Origin: Lasiosphaeria ovina
Lineage: Eukaryota; Ascomycota; Sordariomycetes; Sordariales; Lasiosphaeriaceae
DNA: 64,000 nucleotides
Direction: 5' to 3'
Assembly (NCBI GenBank): GCA_033439765.1
Contig: JAULSN010000005.1
Coordinates: 2,867,001-2,931,000, forward strand
A program made the position numbers and the translations under genes. The notes beneath the pieces were generated by a model. It did no database searches. It saw nothing but the letters and a program-made list of their open reading frames with translations, and was not told the origin of the DNA. This document shows, piece after piece, positions 44,658-58,100 of this stretch; within the stretch, counting starts at the first letter, position 1; each line of letters begins with the position of its first letter.

Positions 44658-45288
44658 TCAGCCTCTCTTCTTCGTCGCCGTGCCAATGTCCGCCTCGGCG
44701 TCCAAGTCGTCGTCGCCCTCGTCGAGCTCCTCCTCGGTAGGGCGGGGTCGCTTGACGCCTCGGGCCGCACCTCCAGCAGCAGAGCCGCCCTTGGATCCTC
44801 CCTCACCAGCAGAGCCGTTTTTGGCACCACCGTCCTTGGCGGAAGCTTGCTTGGCCTGCTTCTCCTCGGCGTTGGTTTCGCGGACCAGCTGGTCGTCAAT
44901 ATTGAAGTTCTTGCGGGCGGCCTCGATCTCCTTCTTTTTCTCAAATACCTCCTGGATCTTGCCCATGTAGCGCGGGTTGCGGCGCATGGCGAACTCGAAG
45001 TCTTCGAACTTGACCTTTTGCCGCCCCGCGTGGTGCGCCGCCCGCGTCGCCTCGAAGCTCACCCCCTGGATAAAGTCGGTCACGATCTCGTCCAGCACCC
45101 GCACCGTCTCCGGCAGCGGCGCCTTGACGTCGCCGTCGCCGTACAGCAGCTGTGCCACTGAGTCGAGCAGGGTTAGAATGCCTTTCTTGGGCGGAGGAGG
45201 GGGGATGGAAGAGGTAGAGATGCTCACGCTCGTTGTGCGCAAAGTTCATCTTGCCGACATTCTTGCCGGCGCGCGCACGAGGCTCCAT
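44658..45288 (-). CDS. taf13: TFIID subunit 13 (TAF13), histone-fold protein
   Basis: The protein has 186 residues in two exons on the minus strand: 45288-45228 and 45157-44658. TAF13 pairs with TAF11 through histone folds in the TFIID lobe that contacts TBP, for RNA polymerase II initiation in the nucleus. The histone fold covers about residues 14-100: KMNFAHNE, then LAQLLYGDGDVKAPLPETVRV, DEIVTDFIQG, then RQKVKFEDFEFAMRRNPRYMGKIQEVFE. The intron lies between NE and LAQ and is needed to join the first helix. The C-terminus is Gly/Ala/Lys-rich with a basic-acidic end (VKRPRPTEEELDEG), an extension not needed for the fold. The start is the ATG at 45288 (MEPRARAGKNVGK). The next gene, ksh1, lies divergently about 980 bp away. 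Confidence 0.93.
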
Positions 45289-46271
45289 CTTGGCGGCTTG
45301 GTTGGCTTTGTGGCGTGTGAAAATTATTGAGCGGTTGTGAGAGGGAAATGAAATAAAAGAGAGACTGGAAAAGCAGGTCGCGCGAGCTCGGACGGCGGCA
45401 ATAGGTGAAGTAGAAGTAGTGATGAGGAGACTAGTTCTTTTTCTTATCTTTTTCAGTTGGACTTTTTTTCTTCTCGTTGGGCAGATACTATTGGGTATAG
45501 GAAAGTGAAGAAAAAAGTGCGGGTGCAAATCGTCAAGGAAATGCGTCGCGCCTTCCACTGCTCGGGATGAGCAGACGTTTGCAAGGCTGAAATGTAGTTG
45601 AGGCTCTGAAATGACGAACCCCCGGCAGCAGACGACAGCTCGTGTAACAGTGGGGTTAACGGTCCAGGCTGTTAAGCGGATACCCGTGGACCCACCCTTC
45701 ACTCTTCGTCCATTCAGTTTTTCAAGAGAAGGGACAAAGTGCCAGATCCAAAGCTCCATTCAGGATTATGCTTTTTCTTTCTCGTATTTGATGTATTTTC
45801 CTAGTGAAATTTGTCGTTTGATGCCGCGAAACCGGAGGTTCTTCTTTCGCCTACCACTGGAGCCCCACTAACAGCTAAGCCGGGGCTAAATTGCAGTGGA
45901 CAGTAGACACGCTGTCGGGCTCAGCCGCAACGAAGCTCCACAGGGGTTTGCCTCGCCTAATTCGGGGGCGCTTGGTGCCAAGCTTCCCCGAAATTTTGGC
46001 GGGGAAAAAAGGTGTCCCAATTCGAAGGAGCTATGACACCCTGGCCTCACGCCTGTGCCCCAAAACTGAAAACGAGCATCATCGGCATCGACATCATCGA
46101 AAGCGCGACACCCGACCAGGCGCAACTACAACTGTCCTCGATAGATACGCACCCCAGCTCAGCCGCCGCCAATTTTTATCTGCGCGCGATATCGCGATCC
46201 CACTGCCATCCTCCCACAGCGCATCTCTCTCGCAACCAGCTCTCGCCGCGCGTCGCCGCCACACGATCAGC
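45289..46271. other. Divergent taf13-ksh1 promoter region
   Basis: A 983-bp stretch between two divergent small housekeeping genes. No coding sequence or repeat is recognised; it should contain both promoters. Confidence 0.5.
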
Positions 46272-46910
46272 ATGGTACGTTTTGAACGCCAGAGGAGGTG
46301 GGCAGGAAAGAATCGAGTGGGGAAGAACCGTAGCTAGAGCCCAGTGGCTGGCGCAAAAGAACCACTCCTCAAGAGAAGGCCAAAATACAGTTCAAACACA
46401 ACAAAAACACATGCTAACATGGCCGTCGTTGCTTTTACCTACAGTCGGCACTCTTCAACTTCCAGAGCCTGCTGCTCGTCCTGCTGCTGCTGATCTGCAC
46501 GTGCGCCTACGTGCACCAGATATTCCCCGCGATCCTCGACCGCAACAAGACTGGGTGAGTTCTCCTTGGACACGGTTGTATGGAGGAGGGGGGAAGACAA
46601 GAATGGAGCGGCAAGATCTTCCGCAGGACGGACTGAGAAGGGAGGGAGGGAGAAAAAGAATCATACGCATGCATGCTAACAGCTCTTTCTTTTCTTCACA
46701 AACAGCCTGACGGGCGTCTTTTGGAAGTGCGCCAGGATAGGCGAGCGTTTGAGCCCCTACATAAGTCTGTGTTGCGTCTTCATGGCGGTAAGGCGGTCCT
46801 CTTTACCTTCTCTTGCTTTGCTGGCGGCAGCGCTTGCAGCAGCAGCAGCAGCAGCAGCGTGAGCTTTTTGACTGACTGTGATCTAGATCTCTGTGTTTGT
46901 TGGCAACTGA
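46272..46910 (+). CDS. ksh1: Protein kish (KISH/TMEM167 family)
   Basis: The protein has 72 residues in four exons: 46272-46274, 46445-46554, 46706-46787 and 46887-46910. Kish proteins are small early-Golgi membrane proteins needed for secretion. The product starts [23 protein letters not shown] after the initiator Met (signal-anchor-like first span). It continues [34 protein letters not shown] and ends ISVFVGN, matching the family in order and giving the same 72-residue length as the animal protein. Exon 1 is the ATG alone, and the last exon has only seven codons plus stop. Both were placed because they restore the conserved ends and have good splice signals (GTACGT and GTAAGG donors, CTGAC branch site before the final TAG). 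A GCA repeat lies in intron 3. Skipping that intron would give an unlikely poly-Ala tail. Confidence 0.9.
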
Positions 46911-49900
46911 AGGACTGGCAAGCGTCCTGCTATTCCCATCCTTCTCGGCGCTTCTCGGTCGGCTATGTTGGAGCCTTGACTCTTGTTGTTGTTGTTGCTG
47001 TTTTTTTTACCCGGGCACGCGTGGGTCAGGAGTTACCGGTATTAATCTGTTCTTTTTAACCCGTTGTCCCCATATTGCCCCTGTCTGCTGTTAGGACGAT
47101 ACGGCGTCATAGCTTTGTTTACAATCAATCTCTCCCCCTCTCTGTATTCAGGAGCATTTCACATGCAACGGGAAAGCGGGGGAGGCGAGAGGAAGCTGTT
47201 TATGCTCTTCTTTTTTCTTGCACGAGCTCACCAGACACCCGATGGATCAGATGAGACGTGTGCATAGGATGAAGGCTACGTCAAGCCGGGACTGTTCTGC
47301 CCACCGCTGCCTAGAATTGTGTGAACGAGGAGTCGGCAGCTAGTGACCGGTATCTGAGCTTGTATGCTCCGGTATGTATGTACCAATGTGCCAAGTATAG
47401 CTTTGATGCCAGACGGTCACCATCAATTATCCCCTTGCCAGCAAGCGGTGTTGGTGGAAAGTAGTCGCGATGCTCTCATCAATTCCTCACCGGTGACTTC
47501 TCAATGTTCAGGTGGAGGCTGCCTAGTGACAGCCGATCGGCATTTCAGACAATGATAACATTCTGGACGAATCTGGGGCCCGAAACAAGGGAAAAAAGGG
47601 GCATCAGTCGACACAAAACATATAAACTACATGTGCCAGCCGGCAAACCAACTGGAGACGAACAAATTTTGGTAATAGGACAAGGGAGAAGAGTAATTGC
47701 CGAACAAGAAGAAAGCGCCAGAGTCAACAAACCGCTTCCCACGGCAAATGTTTCTCACCTGCTGTTTACAATGACAAAAGCTTTGTTTACCGAGCCACGC
47801 TCAGGTTGTAGTAGCCCTAGTAAAGATGAAACTGAAACCCTATCCATCTCCTCCTAGAAGCATCCGAAGGTCCTATCCTGCCTGATCACCACATCGAGCC
47901 GGGTTTGTTTCGAGCCCTGGAAAGCGGACCAAGACTTGAAGCCAACCCACGGGCAGGACAGCTGTGTTGTGCCAGTTGTCCTGGAACAGTGGATTATGCC
48001 TGGCTTTGGCGGCCACTTGATACGAACCTAGCCTACCTATGTGTAGCGGCATATTCGTCTATGAGATGGACGCATCCCTTTTTTTTCTTTCTCGCGTTGT
48101 CTACTGTCTACACATATCAAGTTACGGATTGCGAGGCAGTTGTTGCCCGGCAGCAAGTCAGCCTACTTTGTACCCAGGCACGTAGAGTACGACTTAGTCC
48201 GCAAGGGATATCAGGGAAATACGTATATCTGCACCTGACTGGGCCGCGGACTACCTATGCACGCACCACTGATGAGCCGGGTATTTGGTTTATCAATCTG
48301 CCTCGATATGTGCCTGGCCGTGCCATTGCTACCCGAAACATATATTTTTCTTCAGAGTACTATTGTGTTCAGAGCGAGCGGAAAAGCGCCAGCCGTCCTC
48401 TTTGTACAGCATGCGGCCAGGTCTTGACATTGCAGTGATCGCCGAGGGCAGGCAGCATGCGGCCCAGGGATGGGCGCAATTACAACAAGAGCCAGTCAAC
48501 CACATAGCGCGGAGTATAGTGTTGAGAGGTAGAGACTGCAGTGCAGTATGGACGCGAACTACCAAGGCAAGGAATCTTTCGACATTGCCATGCATTCCAT
48601 TTCTCTCTTTTATCCCCTTCTCAACCTGTCTCACGCAAACCGTTCAGGCTTGACCAACGTTGCCGTCACTTGCAAGTAACTTCCCCAAAGAGAAACTAAG
48701 ACTTGATGATCATGGACTCCTCCCTTGCCCGCGCGCGTGGACATGCCAACCTAGGTACCTTGTCCTAGAGGATTACCAGTACGGGCGCGGCGGGGGACAA
48801 TGAAGACGGGCATATTGAATAGACAAGTACCTCACCTAGCTACACACCGTGTTTCACTGTCGCCTTTGCCAGGCGCAACGCAACCAAGGGCAGTCAATGG
48901 AAGGGTGTGTGTTTGTGGTTTAGGGCGGAACCGAGGTGCATACATACAAACAAGGACAGAGAGAGAGGGCTGTGTTCCTGTTTCATCGAAACGAGAGAGT
49001 CCGCCTACCCGTCTCGTCTGGCCGTCCACAGAACATGCCTGAGCGAAGTGAAGTGCAAAACACGGAACCTACCTACCTTACCTACGTACCTTACCCAGCC
49101 CAGGAATGCATACATACGTGCTAGGTTCCTTACGCAGTGGCGTTGCACAAACCAAAGTCCTTGTTCATGTATGTATCCGTAACTGCAGCACACCTACCTA
49201 TGGACTGGCTTGCTTGGACAGCCCAAAGCAAAGCAAAGCAAAGCAGCGAGCCTGCCTAATCCAAAACCGCCCGCAGGATCCGCCCAAATGTTCAAACCAA
49301 GTGGGCGTTTGTGCGCTTGGGTGCGTGGTGCGTGGTGCGTGGTGCTCGGGTGAGGTTGGTTGAAGGGCGCACAGTTGCGGCGCTGCGAGGGGTTTCCCTC
49401 TCTCGGCTCCTCAGACAGCTGCTGCACGCCCATTCAACTCACTACCTACCTTACCCTAGCTTGGGACCAAGCTTCATGATCCGCGACAAAGCAAGAGAGA
49501 GTGTGTGTTTGTAAGAAGAGGCGAGACTGGCCGATCAATGGCTGTGAATCGGAGACGTAACAAACAGAAAATGCGGACATCGGCTCGATTATGTTTCGGG
49601 AGCGGCCGCGGTACCAAATAAATAAAAAATGGTTTGTTGCAGCCGGCTCGGCTACGTCAAGCCGACAGAGAGAAAGCTATTTGTAGACTGATGACTGCCC
49701 GGCGATTCCAGACTCTAGACAAGTCTGGCTGGCAAGTTTTAGTGTAGAGCCAGCCGACGGCGTGGGGGGACCAGTGACGAGTCGGCGATCGACATGAAAC
49801 GGCGGCACCTCTAAAGGTGAAAAAAAAAAAAGGTGGGCCGGCCGGGTTTCTTCAGACAGAGACAGCCGGTGAAGAAATGGGACGAGCTGCGAGCAGTGTA

Positions 49901-51735
49901 CGTAGCAGGCAGAAATCAAAATCGAACCAAAAGGAAGAAAAAGAAAGGACGGACGGACGGGCGGACGTGGTGGCACCGGGTTGGCCGCCCCAAGATGTGA
50001 GAGAAATGACATGGAGTCATGTACGGAGTACATGTAAACCTGCGGGCAGAATGGAATTAGGAAAGTCGAATTTGTTACACGCCAAAACTCGAGACAAGCT
50101 GGGTAGGCTATTATCGTCTGTGCCCGCTGCACGCTCAGCCCCTCCGTTCCTGGTGTTATGTTGGGTAGGTAGGTTGGGACGTGAGAGGAGTCACGCAGCA
50201 GCACGAGGGATTCGACGGAGTAGTTATGTCGTAGTAGTGCATGCGGAGTCATTCAGTTGAATCAGATCTACCACTAGTTGAGGGCTTGCCGGGGCGGAGT
50301 GTTGGGTGGCGGCGGCGGCGGCTACGGCTGCGGGATCCGCGGCATCGGACCGGGGTCTAAGGTTGGAAGTGGTGGACGCGGGGCCTTCAAGTTCCATTGC
50401 GAGTCGCTGCGGTGAAGGCGGCGTCAGAAAATGCAGCCGGCAGGCGCGAGGTGAGCAACTGCCACCTCACCTTACTTAGTTCCTTCCCTGTTAGCCGAGC
50501 GGGGACTACGACTCGCTGAGAAGGCCTGCCATGACACACAAATGCAGAAGGTGGATATGGAAGTTGCCCGTCTTCCTTGTCTCGGTTTCCGCCATGGCCT
50601 CAGGCGTAGCCATCGCCAATCGACAACCGACAAGTGATGAGAGACAGAGAGACAGGCATAGTGCAAGGCAAATGTTTCGTCCTGGCTTGTGGCGATACGC
50701 AATTGATACATCCGGACGGAGCAGGGCGGCGTGGTGGCCTTTGTTGGACCTTGGGCTTCTTTTTAGGTCCCAGCCCAGCCCAGGCACTGGTCGCACCCTG
50801 GGGAGGTTCCTGTGAAAATCCCTGAAGCCGAACCCGGCACAGTCTTCGGCTTCGATGCAGCCCGATGAAGATGTGTGGGGATGCCAGCCCGGTCCGGTCT
50901 CGAGCCGCATGCATTCATGGCACTGCAAGTCGGTCCACGTACTCGGCCCCTCGCTCCTCTCAACTCCGAGAGTATCCGTACTGTGCTGTACATGCCCGGT
51001 CCGCCCTTTTGATCCCTTCCATCTCACCTTTGCGGTCTGACTCGCAGCCCGAACAACAACAGCTTTCTTGACAACGCATTGCTCGCTCGCCCGCAACAAT
51101 GCCGCCCTGTCTGTCTGGCTGGCTGGATACGACTAAAGTCGGCTTCCCAGCAAGGTAGGCAAGGTATTACTTCCTCCTCAGGTTGCACGGCCGTCCATAC
51201 CTTATATACATGCGGATACGTGCAATGCAAACCGGCCACGGCGCCCGGCGAGTACGGTGGCAAACCGCGCCCAAAACATACGACTGATGCATCATATCAT
51301 GCCGCCGACCGCTCCGAATATTGACGGGCCGCCGCCGCCCAACTTATTTCTTGTCTTCCTTCGGGCTCTCATTATGTAGTCGCAGCCCCGTCGCAGCCCC
51401 GTCGCAGCGCCTTCTCAGGACCACTAGATCAAGCAGTCGAGTACTTAAGCAGGTCGTCTATCTGTCAGGTGCCAATGCGTGATGATGAATGTCCGGCAGG
51501 TTACCCCTATGGTGGCGACATATTGAGTCTAGAGGCGCCAGAAGATGCCATACGCGCAAGTGTAATAATATAGTGTAGCCTTTGGTTGCAAGTAGGTTCC
51601 CAAATTATCACTAGATTCGGCAAGCCAGCGGCGGTTCTCTCGCGTACTAGTCAGCCCGTGATCACTTGTCAGATCCTGATCGTCTCTCGGGAGTGACGGT
51701 CGAATCTCGTGATGACGATCATCGCCGTGGCCAGC

Positions 51736-52024
51736 CAAGCGGTTGCCAAAATAAAAGAGACTGCGTACTTTACAGGTACTTATTTACAGGCAAATTTTAC
51801 TAGCCCTGCCAAGTCCCTCTTTGTACTATCACCCTACCAACCCGTCATCTGACCCTCGCTAGCTAACACATCCTGCATTCGCACTACCATAGAATCTACA
51901 TATTTGTTGATTGTCACCTGTGGAAATTGAAATAATTGTTAGATATTTAATAGTGGCTGTTAGTGGCTGTAACAGGTGACCTCCACAATCAATTTGGAGT
52001 CTCTTTTATTTTGGCAACCGCTTG
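51736..52024. mobile_element. MITE-like element with perfect 27-bp terminal inverted repeats
   Basis: The 27 bases at 51736-51762 are the exact reverse complement of 51998-52024 (the arm begins CAAGCGGTTGCC and ends AAGAGACT). The 289-bp unit is flanked on both sides by the direct repeat CCAGC (51731-51735 and 52025-52029), a likely 5-bp target-site duplication. Inside are a second inverted pair, 51907-51920 with 51973-51992, differing by a 6-bp insertion, and a tandem 10-mer TAGTGGCTGT (51951-51970). There is no coding capacity, so it would be non-autonomous. Perfect arms point to recent movement. The superfamily is not assigned. Confidence 0.85.
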
Positions 52025-53457
52025 CCAGCCCACACGGCGGTCTGCGACATGTATCTGGTACATACAGGGCAGATCCTGTGATCTAGATCCCGTACTGACG
52101 GCTTGTTAGTTATTATTCTGTCGCGTCCGTATGCTCCGGCCAGCAGACGGGCTGGTTGCAGGGCGGCTGCTAGGTGTAGGCAAGCCTTTGTGAAGATCAT
52201 GGAGAGATCTAGCGAGGAGGGGAAACAAGAGAAGAAAAAGGTAACGAATCGCGGAATCAAGGGAAACATGACGGCCCGCCCCTGGCGAGTCGGCCACATG
52301 GTGAGCTGCCGGGATTTGGGATCCGCTGGCTATCCACCATTTGGCCGGTTTGCTTCACCTCTCTCTAATCTCCATGTCTCCTCGGATCCGTATGGACTAC
52401 TGTATGTACATGTACGCATTTATGTATTGTGATAATAACTGAGGCGGCGGCGGTGGCGGTGGAGAGAGGCTGGCTGTAAAAGCTAGGCCATCTCGGCTGG
52501 ACCAACAGGCCTGCAGGAGGCTGGATTCTGCTTGTCCGAAACTGTGAGGCGGCGAAACTGTTCGTTGCTGGCTGATGAAACTTGGCTGAGAAGCGCCAGT
52601 GGCAGCCAGCCACGGCAGCTGAGGGCAGCGACTAGCGGGCGGCCAATTGGCCACATTTGGAATTGTACAGCACTGTAATAGGCTGGCGGGCTGGAGACAT
52701 GCAAGACTCACACAACGACGTATGGATGATATTGGATACTCTGTATGCAAGGTAATGTATGCATGTACATACAGTACCAAAGGCATGATTTTGCTGTTGG
52801 CCTTCCTCGTTTCCAGAGAATCCGACTTGCTGTCGAAGCCCCCCCCAGAACAGCATAGCCGGCGGGCCGATGGCTGTCGAAACGCTGAGAGGGCTGCCCT
52901 CTCATCAGACCATCAGCGGCGCATGACATGGAAGAATTTGAAAAGACGTTACCACTGCAGGTTGGAGGGCCGATGTGATGTGATGTGCCTGCATCCAAGT
53001 GCCATCAGTACCTTTTGTAACTTGCATCAGTGGGAAGGCAACATGGTTAAAACACTGCGCAAGCGGCAACTTAGCTGGACAGGCCCCGTCTTTGGCATTG
53101 GATCGACTCGCACCGTGCACAAAATGCCCGCCCACTTCAGATATTATTGGAAAAAGAAACGCCTGGGATGATGCCAGAAGATACTCTAGAAGACACTAAA
53201 AACGGGCAGTAAGCTTCATCAAGTTCAATTCGATAGAGATTCGGGACCCTGATCAGCAGATGTCGATTGCCCGCTTTGGACGGGACAGGCCCCCCACCTC
53301 CGCTCCGACCCACACACTTGGAACCCCTTCTAACCCATCTCAATCCCGCAGCCACCAGTCCACCACCGACCTGCAAAAGGAGCCAAAAAGGGGGTCAGGC
53401 AATCACAGACCACATGTTCCACTTCTACACCATTTCTTTCCGCCTCTGGCTCTGCTT

Positions 53458-53473
53458 CAAAAGGCGCCTTTTG
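53458..53473. repeat. Perfect 16-bp palindrome
   Basis: CAAAAGGCGCCTTTTG is self-complementary over its full length. It lies in the gene-free stretch and could be a dimeric protein-binding site or chance. Confidence 0.6.
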
Positions 53474-55024
53474 CGGCCGTGTTCGAATCAGATTTGAAAT
53501 TTGCCTGTGGGTTTCTCGCCCATCCTGAGGCTGGGTGAGGCCAGCTAAACTCAGTAGGGCACATACGAGGTTCCTTGCCATCCATGACGGGAGGTGAGGT
53601 ATGCGGTATCCCGTATCATGTAATAAGGTATGCAACTGAACACCACCTTTTGCTATTACAGATCCATACGAGATTCGGCCGTGCCTGCAGCTCAGAGGGT
53701 GCAGTGCAATTTACGACGGCTGATGGCTGGCCTCCTACGGTGCCCCTCCATCCTCCCTCCTTCCCACCTTTACCGGGCTTACCTAGGTGAGGTGAGGAAA
53801 GGGAAAGTCACACGCCGAATGCAGGGTGGGGATGTTTCCTTCACACATGCGACACGGATAGAGTTTCCTGCCCCGTGAAATAATAAAACAGCAGGTTAAT
53901 CCGAGACTGGCTGCCCTGGGCACGCCACCCACCTTCTCCATCGGCCTATGCAGTCCATCCCATCTCATCCCATCCCATCCCATCCCCAAAAAGTGACAGC
54001 CAGCCAACTCCGACCACTGACCTGATGGCGTGGCCAATTCCATGGTCGTTGATCTAGTCGGTTCCCACCTGCAGCTCTTAATGAGCAAGCTATGCACGGC
54101 GGGGCAGGCATTGGCGTCTCTTGTGGGCGGCGAGAGACGAGACGCAAGAGCGCGCCCCTCCAAAAGTTCCCAACAGAGGCGCTTCTCTTACACCTCCATC
54201 TCTCTCTCGCACTTCAGCAGGCAAACCAGTTGGTTGCCGCACATGCCTGGATACGAGTACCTTGGGTAGTTGGGCTAGATCTGTTGGACAAAGTCCCCAA
54301 CAGGGCCAGGCCGGTGATCTTGTGATTCTAGGCTTGCCACATTTAGGAAGCGCAATTGTGATGAGGGATAGCGGGCTAATATCAGAACTCGGGCAATTGG
54401 CGTTCGTAGACCCTGTCGATCGCTTTGGGTGGTGGTGGCGGTAGTGGTGGCGGCCAGGCCCTTCGATCCCAAGAAATAAAAAAAGAGTCGGAGAGATAAT
54501 CGATGCCGGTGTTTAGCAAAGACGACATATACCTTGCATACCTGACTTCGATATACCCAATGCAGGTAACCTTACAAGGTGGGAATCTAGGTGAGAGGTA
54601 AGGTAGGTTTCTGTACCACCCGACCCCGACTTGCAAATCGTCGTTACAGTTCCCGCTTTTGGCCAACAGCCATGGAACGAACAACATGGCATTGGATACA
54701 AACAACCTACAGTTCAAACTGTGCGGGTTAACCACGTTGACGTTTCTAACACGAGGCAGCGGGCTATAAAGCCAAACGACCAAGAACGACGGAGAGAGCC
54801 CGAGAGAAAGCAGCAAAGACGGCAGAGCCAGGTGCCAAATTTCCATTGTCTGTGCAACAAGGCGGGCTGGGCCATTCCAGTGCCAGATATGCGCTTCTCC
54901 CGATCTTCCATCGTCCGAGGCCGACTAGTGCGTGAGTTGCGCGCATGTGTGACCTGGGGACCCTTGGTTGGGTTTGGGTTGGCAGCCCAGCCAAAGCTTC
55001 AATAGAAGAACCTGCGTGCCTTCT

Positions 55025-55112
55025 GTGCGTTGCGTGCGTACGTGCACGTTGCGTGCGTGCGTGCGTGCGTTCGTTCGCGTGCGTTCGTGCGTGCGTGCGT
55101 GCGTGCGTGCGT
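55025..55112. repeat. (TGCG)n microsatellite
   Basis: About 20 imperfect tetramers of TGCG/TTCG type. The alternating purine-pyrimidine, CpG-rich run is likely prone to slippage and unusual DNA structure. Confidence 0.85.
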
Positions 55113-58100
55113 AGCCAAAAAAGTGGATGATGGGTGGTGGGAGGAGGAGCGGATCGGCAGTGCATTGAATTTGATTCACGAGCCGGCGCCAATTTGTGCC
55201 AGTGGAAGAAAGGAGGAAGGGGATGGCCAACAAAAACCAACGGTACAGTACAGTACCAGCGCCTGAAGAAAGGCCCAGGCGTTCCAAAAATGCCTTGAAG
55301 GAGGATGAGCGAGCGAAGCAACAACTACCTAGGTGGGTAAGGTAGGGGGCACGCCGCACCCTCCGCCGTCCAACAGCAGCCCCGGCTATTTATTTCGGTG
55401 CCTTTTTCTTTCTTTCTTAGGAGCCGAGTCAGCGGGAACCTCCTGCCCCAAGGTGCAGCAGCAGTTGGCTCAGACAGCATATCTGGCGCGACCACGCCGG
55501 CCCTATGTCCCACAGAAGGAAGCCCCTAATAACGCAGAGGCAAGGCAAATGAATCATGACGGCTCAAGCACCGCCAGTTCAGAAGATGACGGGATAGAAT
55601 CTCCAATGCCACCCTACACTCCCTAGCCCGCCCAAGAACCTAAGATACATACGTAACTTACATACCTGAGGTGCCTCACCCTAAAGCTACTCCGTACAGA
55701 AGGTAAAGTATGTACCTAGGGCCAGCGCCAGCATTGGGCAAAATGCTAGTGCCACCACCCACTGCCACTACACTACCGGATTTCACAGTGCCAGTGTCGG
55801 CGCCAGTGTGTGATGTAGGCAATGCCCGGGCGTGCGTCTGCGGGTTCGGGTGCGGGTGTCTGTGTGAGTTGCCAGCGCGCGCGCGTCGGTTTGCTCTCGC
55901 TAAACATGCCCAACTGCTACACACTGTTGAGGAGGGTCATAGTGGACGTCCAACACGTCTGTCTTCCAGAGCAAGAAAGCCCGTCGATCCGTATGGGTGG
56001 ATTGGGTGAGATAGACAACTGGACCGTATATGGGTGACGGGAGGTATGGAGGTCGGGTGGGTTGTGCTGCCCTGGGCCACACACCTCCAGCTCTCGCCTA
56101 CATTAGTAGCGTCGTGAGACGCCTCGCGACGGAAGGTCTGCGTCGCCGAGCGCCCACCGTCGTATGTGTTGCATCGCGGCGCCGCCCCGACCGACTTGTT
56201 GGGGTTCCATTCCTCGGATTTTGGCGTTTGAGGCGTGCCCTGCGGTACCTCTCTTGGTTGTCGTCCGGCAAGCGAGATGGATGGATGATGGAAGTGGAGG
56301 AGGTACATACATACATACGGATATGGAGGTAAGGTAGGTGGGCTGCAGCGCTCTCTCAGCGCTGGGCAGGTATACATACAGTGCGGAGCTGGGCTGGCTG
56401 ACACGGGCATGACTCTCCAAACCGAAGCCCGACGACTAATTCACCCGACTGCGTTCGAGGCTCTTGCACGACCGTCTGTGGTGGCCTTGACAAGCACGAG
56501 ACGCGAACGACATGACCACGCGGGCAGAGGTGGGTGAGGTGGACAAAAAAAACTTAGAAATGTACTGGTACGTACAAGCATACCGGCGTAATGGTGCCTG
56601 ACCTTCCAGCTTCTTCACCTGCGGCCCTCCATTCATTGTCTGCATGCCTTCCATGCCATTTTTTCCTCCTTTTTTTCCATCCTGTGTCTGCTGCAACTTG
56701 AGGCTAGTAGGTACCTCACACCCTACACCCTGCTTTTGGTCACGTTTGAATTCAGATGCACGCCTCCCAGGGTTCAAAGGGCGGTGCCTGACGCTGCAAG
56801 GCCCTGCGCTGCGCTGCATACTAGTATCCATTCGCCTGGACGCGCCTCAGCGGGAAGGAGGCGTTTCCAGAAGCGGCCGCGTGGGGGGTGGAAAAGGGAG
56901 GGTGTGGATGCATATAGTTAAATTCTCACTTTCGTTTTTGCAGCAGCGCAGCCCGCCAAGAAGACGACTAAGGTCAAACTAGCAACTGAGCTGCGTTCAG
57001 CCAGAGCTCGTACCGCACCGCAGTCGTCTGCTGAAAGTCCAGATGAGCGATGAGCTGCTTTTCCGCCTCACCTCAGTCAGGCAGGGCAGTCAGTCAGTGC
57101 CAGCGCGGTCGGGTGCTTGGTCCGCTGCCGGCGGTGGCAGCCGCTGGCGCATGCCCTACTCTGCTGCAGCGCAGGTCTGTTTGGGACCCAGGCCGTGGTC
57201 CATCAGGTCCATGGGGTCAATGTTCCAAAGAAATGGACAGCCGACGGCCCACGGCGCATTCCCACCTAAGGGTGTGTGCATTGGATCCATCCATGGATTG
57301 GGGTACCTCACCTTGGGTATTCCGTACCGCGTACTGTACGGTACCACGCCGCCCCTCCCAGGAACGTCCCCTTGGCCCACGACTTGACCCACGAACCCAC
57401 GGCCCACGGCTCATCATCTCCTTGCCGCCTCCGGCATCCGTGTCGCTCTTTCCCTTCCCTCCACCATCCCTTCCTTGTACCTTACTGTCTGGTAGTAATA
57501 TTACGGTCTCTGCGCCCCTGGGCACGCCACTACCTGTTTGTTTCCTCTCGCTCCTTCCACCTTATTTCTGACCTTTTTGTCTGTTTCTCTGGTACGACCT
57601 ATACATCGTGTCGAACCTTCCTCCGGGCTTTTTTTCTTTCTCTCTATCTCTATCTCTCTCTCTCGGGACCTGGTGTCTGTCGTTCCAGCTGTGCGTCACG
57701 TTGCAACTGAGCGGCCCCTTTGGAGCCCGTCGCCGTCGCTTTTTCGCCTCGTCTTGCCTCGCCTCGCCTCGCCCTGCCTGACTCGCCGCCTCCCGAGTTC
57801 GACGACCAGCCAGCCAGCCGTACTGTATCAAAAACCTGCCGGTACCTTTCCACATCCTGGGCCCTTCCGGTCTTCTCTGTCTCGCCAGCCCAACCTCATG
57901 CCATTGGGTCCCAGCTCGAGACGTCTTATTTGCGCTTTCTGAGGGCGGACGGTTTTACTTTTCTCGCCCCATCTCAGGCTGCTGCTGCTGCTTCTGCTGC
58001 TTGCTTGCTGCTTTCCTCAAGCTAAAGCCAACGGCAAATCAACGCGGACGGACCGAACCGACTGTCTCTCCCTCAGTCTTCTTTCTTTCCCTCTTTTCTC

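Noticed and set aside
46788..46862. Reading through ksh1 intron 3 to give an Ala-rich C-terminus
   Set aside because: The tail is a translated GCA microsatellite unlike any kish protein. Splicing to 46887 gives the family-typical end and length.
47905..48438. Possible 177-codon gene in the gene-poor block
   Set aside because: No homology is recognisable, composition is mixed and there are no flanking splice or family signals; a frame of this length is expected by chance in 12 kb.
52647..53171. 174-codon open frame just after the MITE
   Set aside because: The translation shows no domain, signal peptide or repeat pattern; treated as chance.
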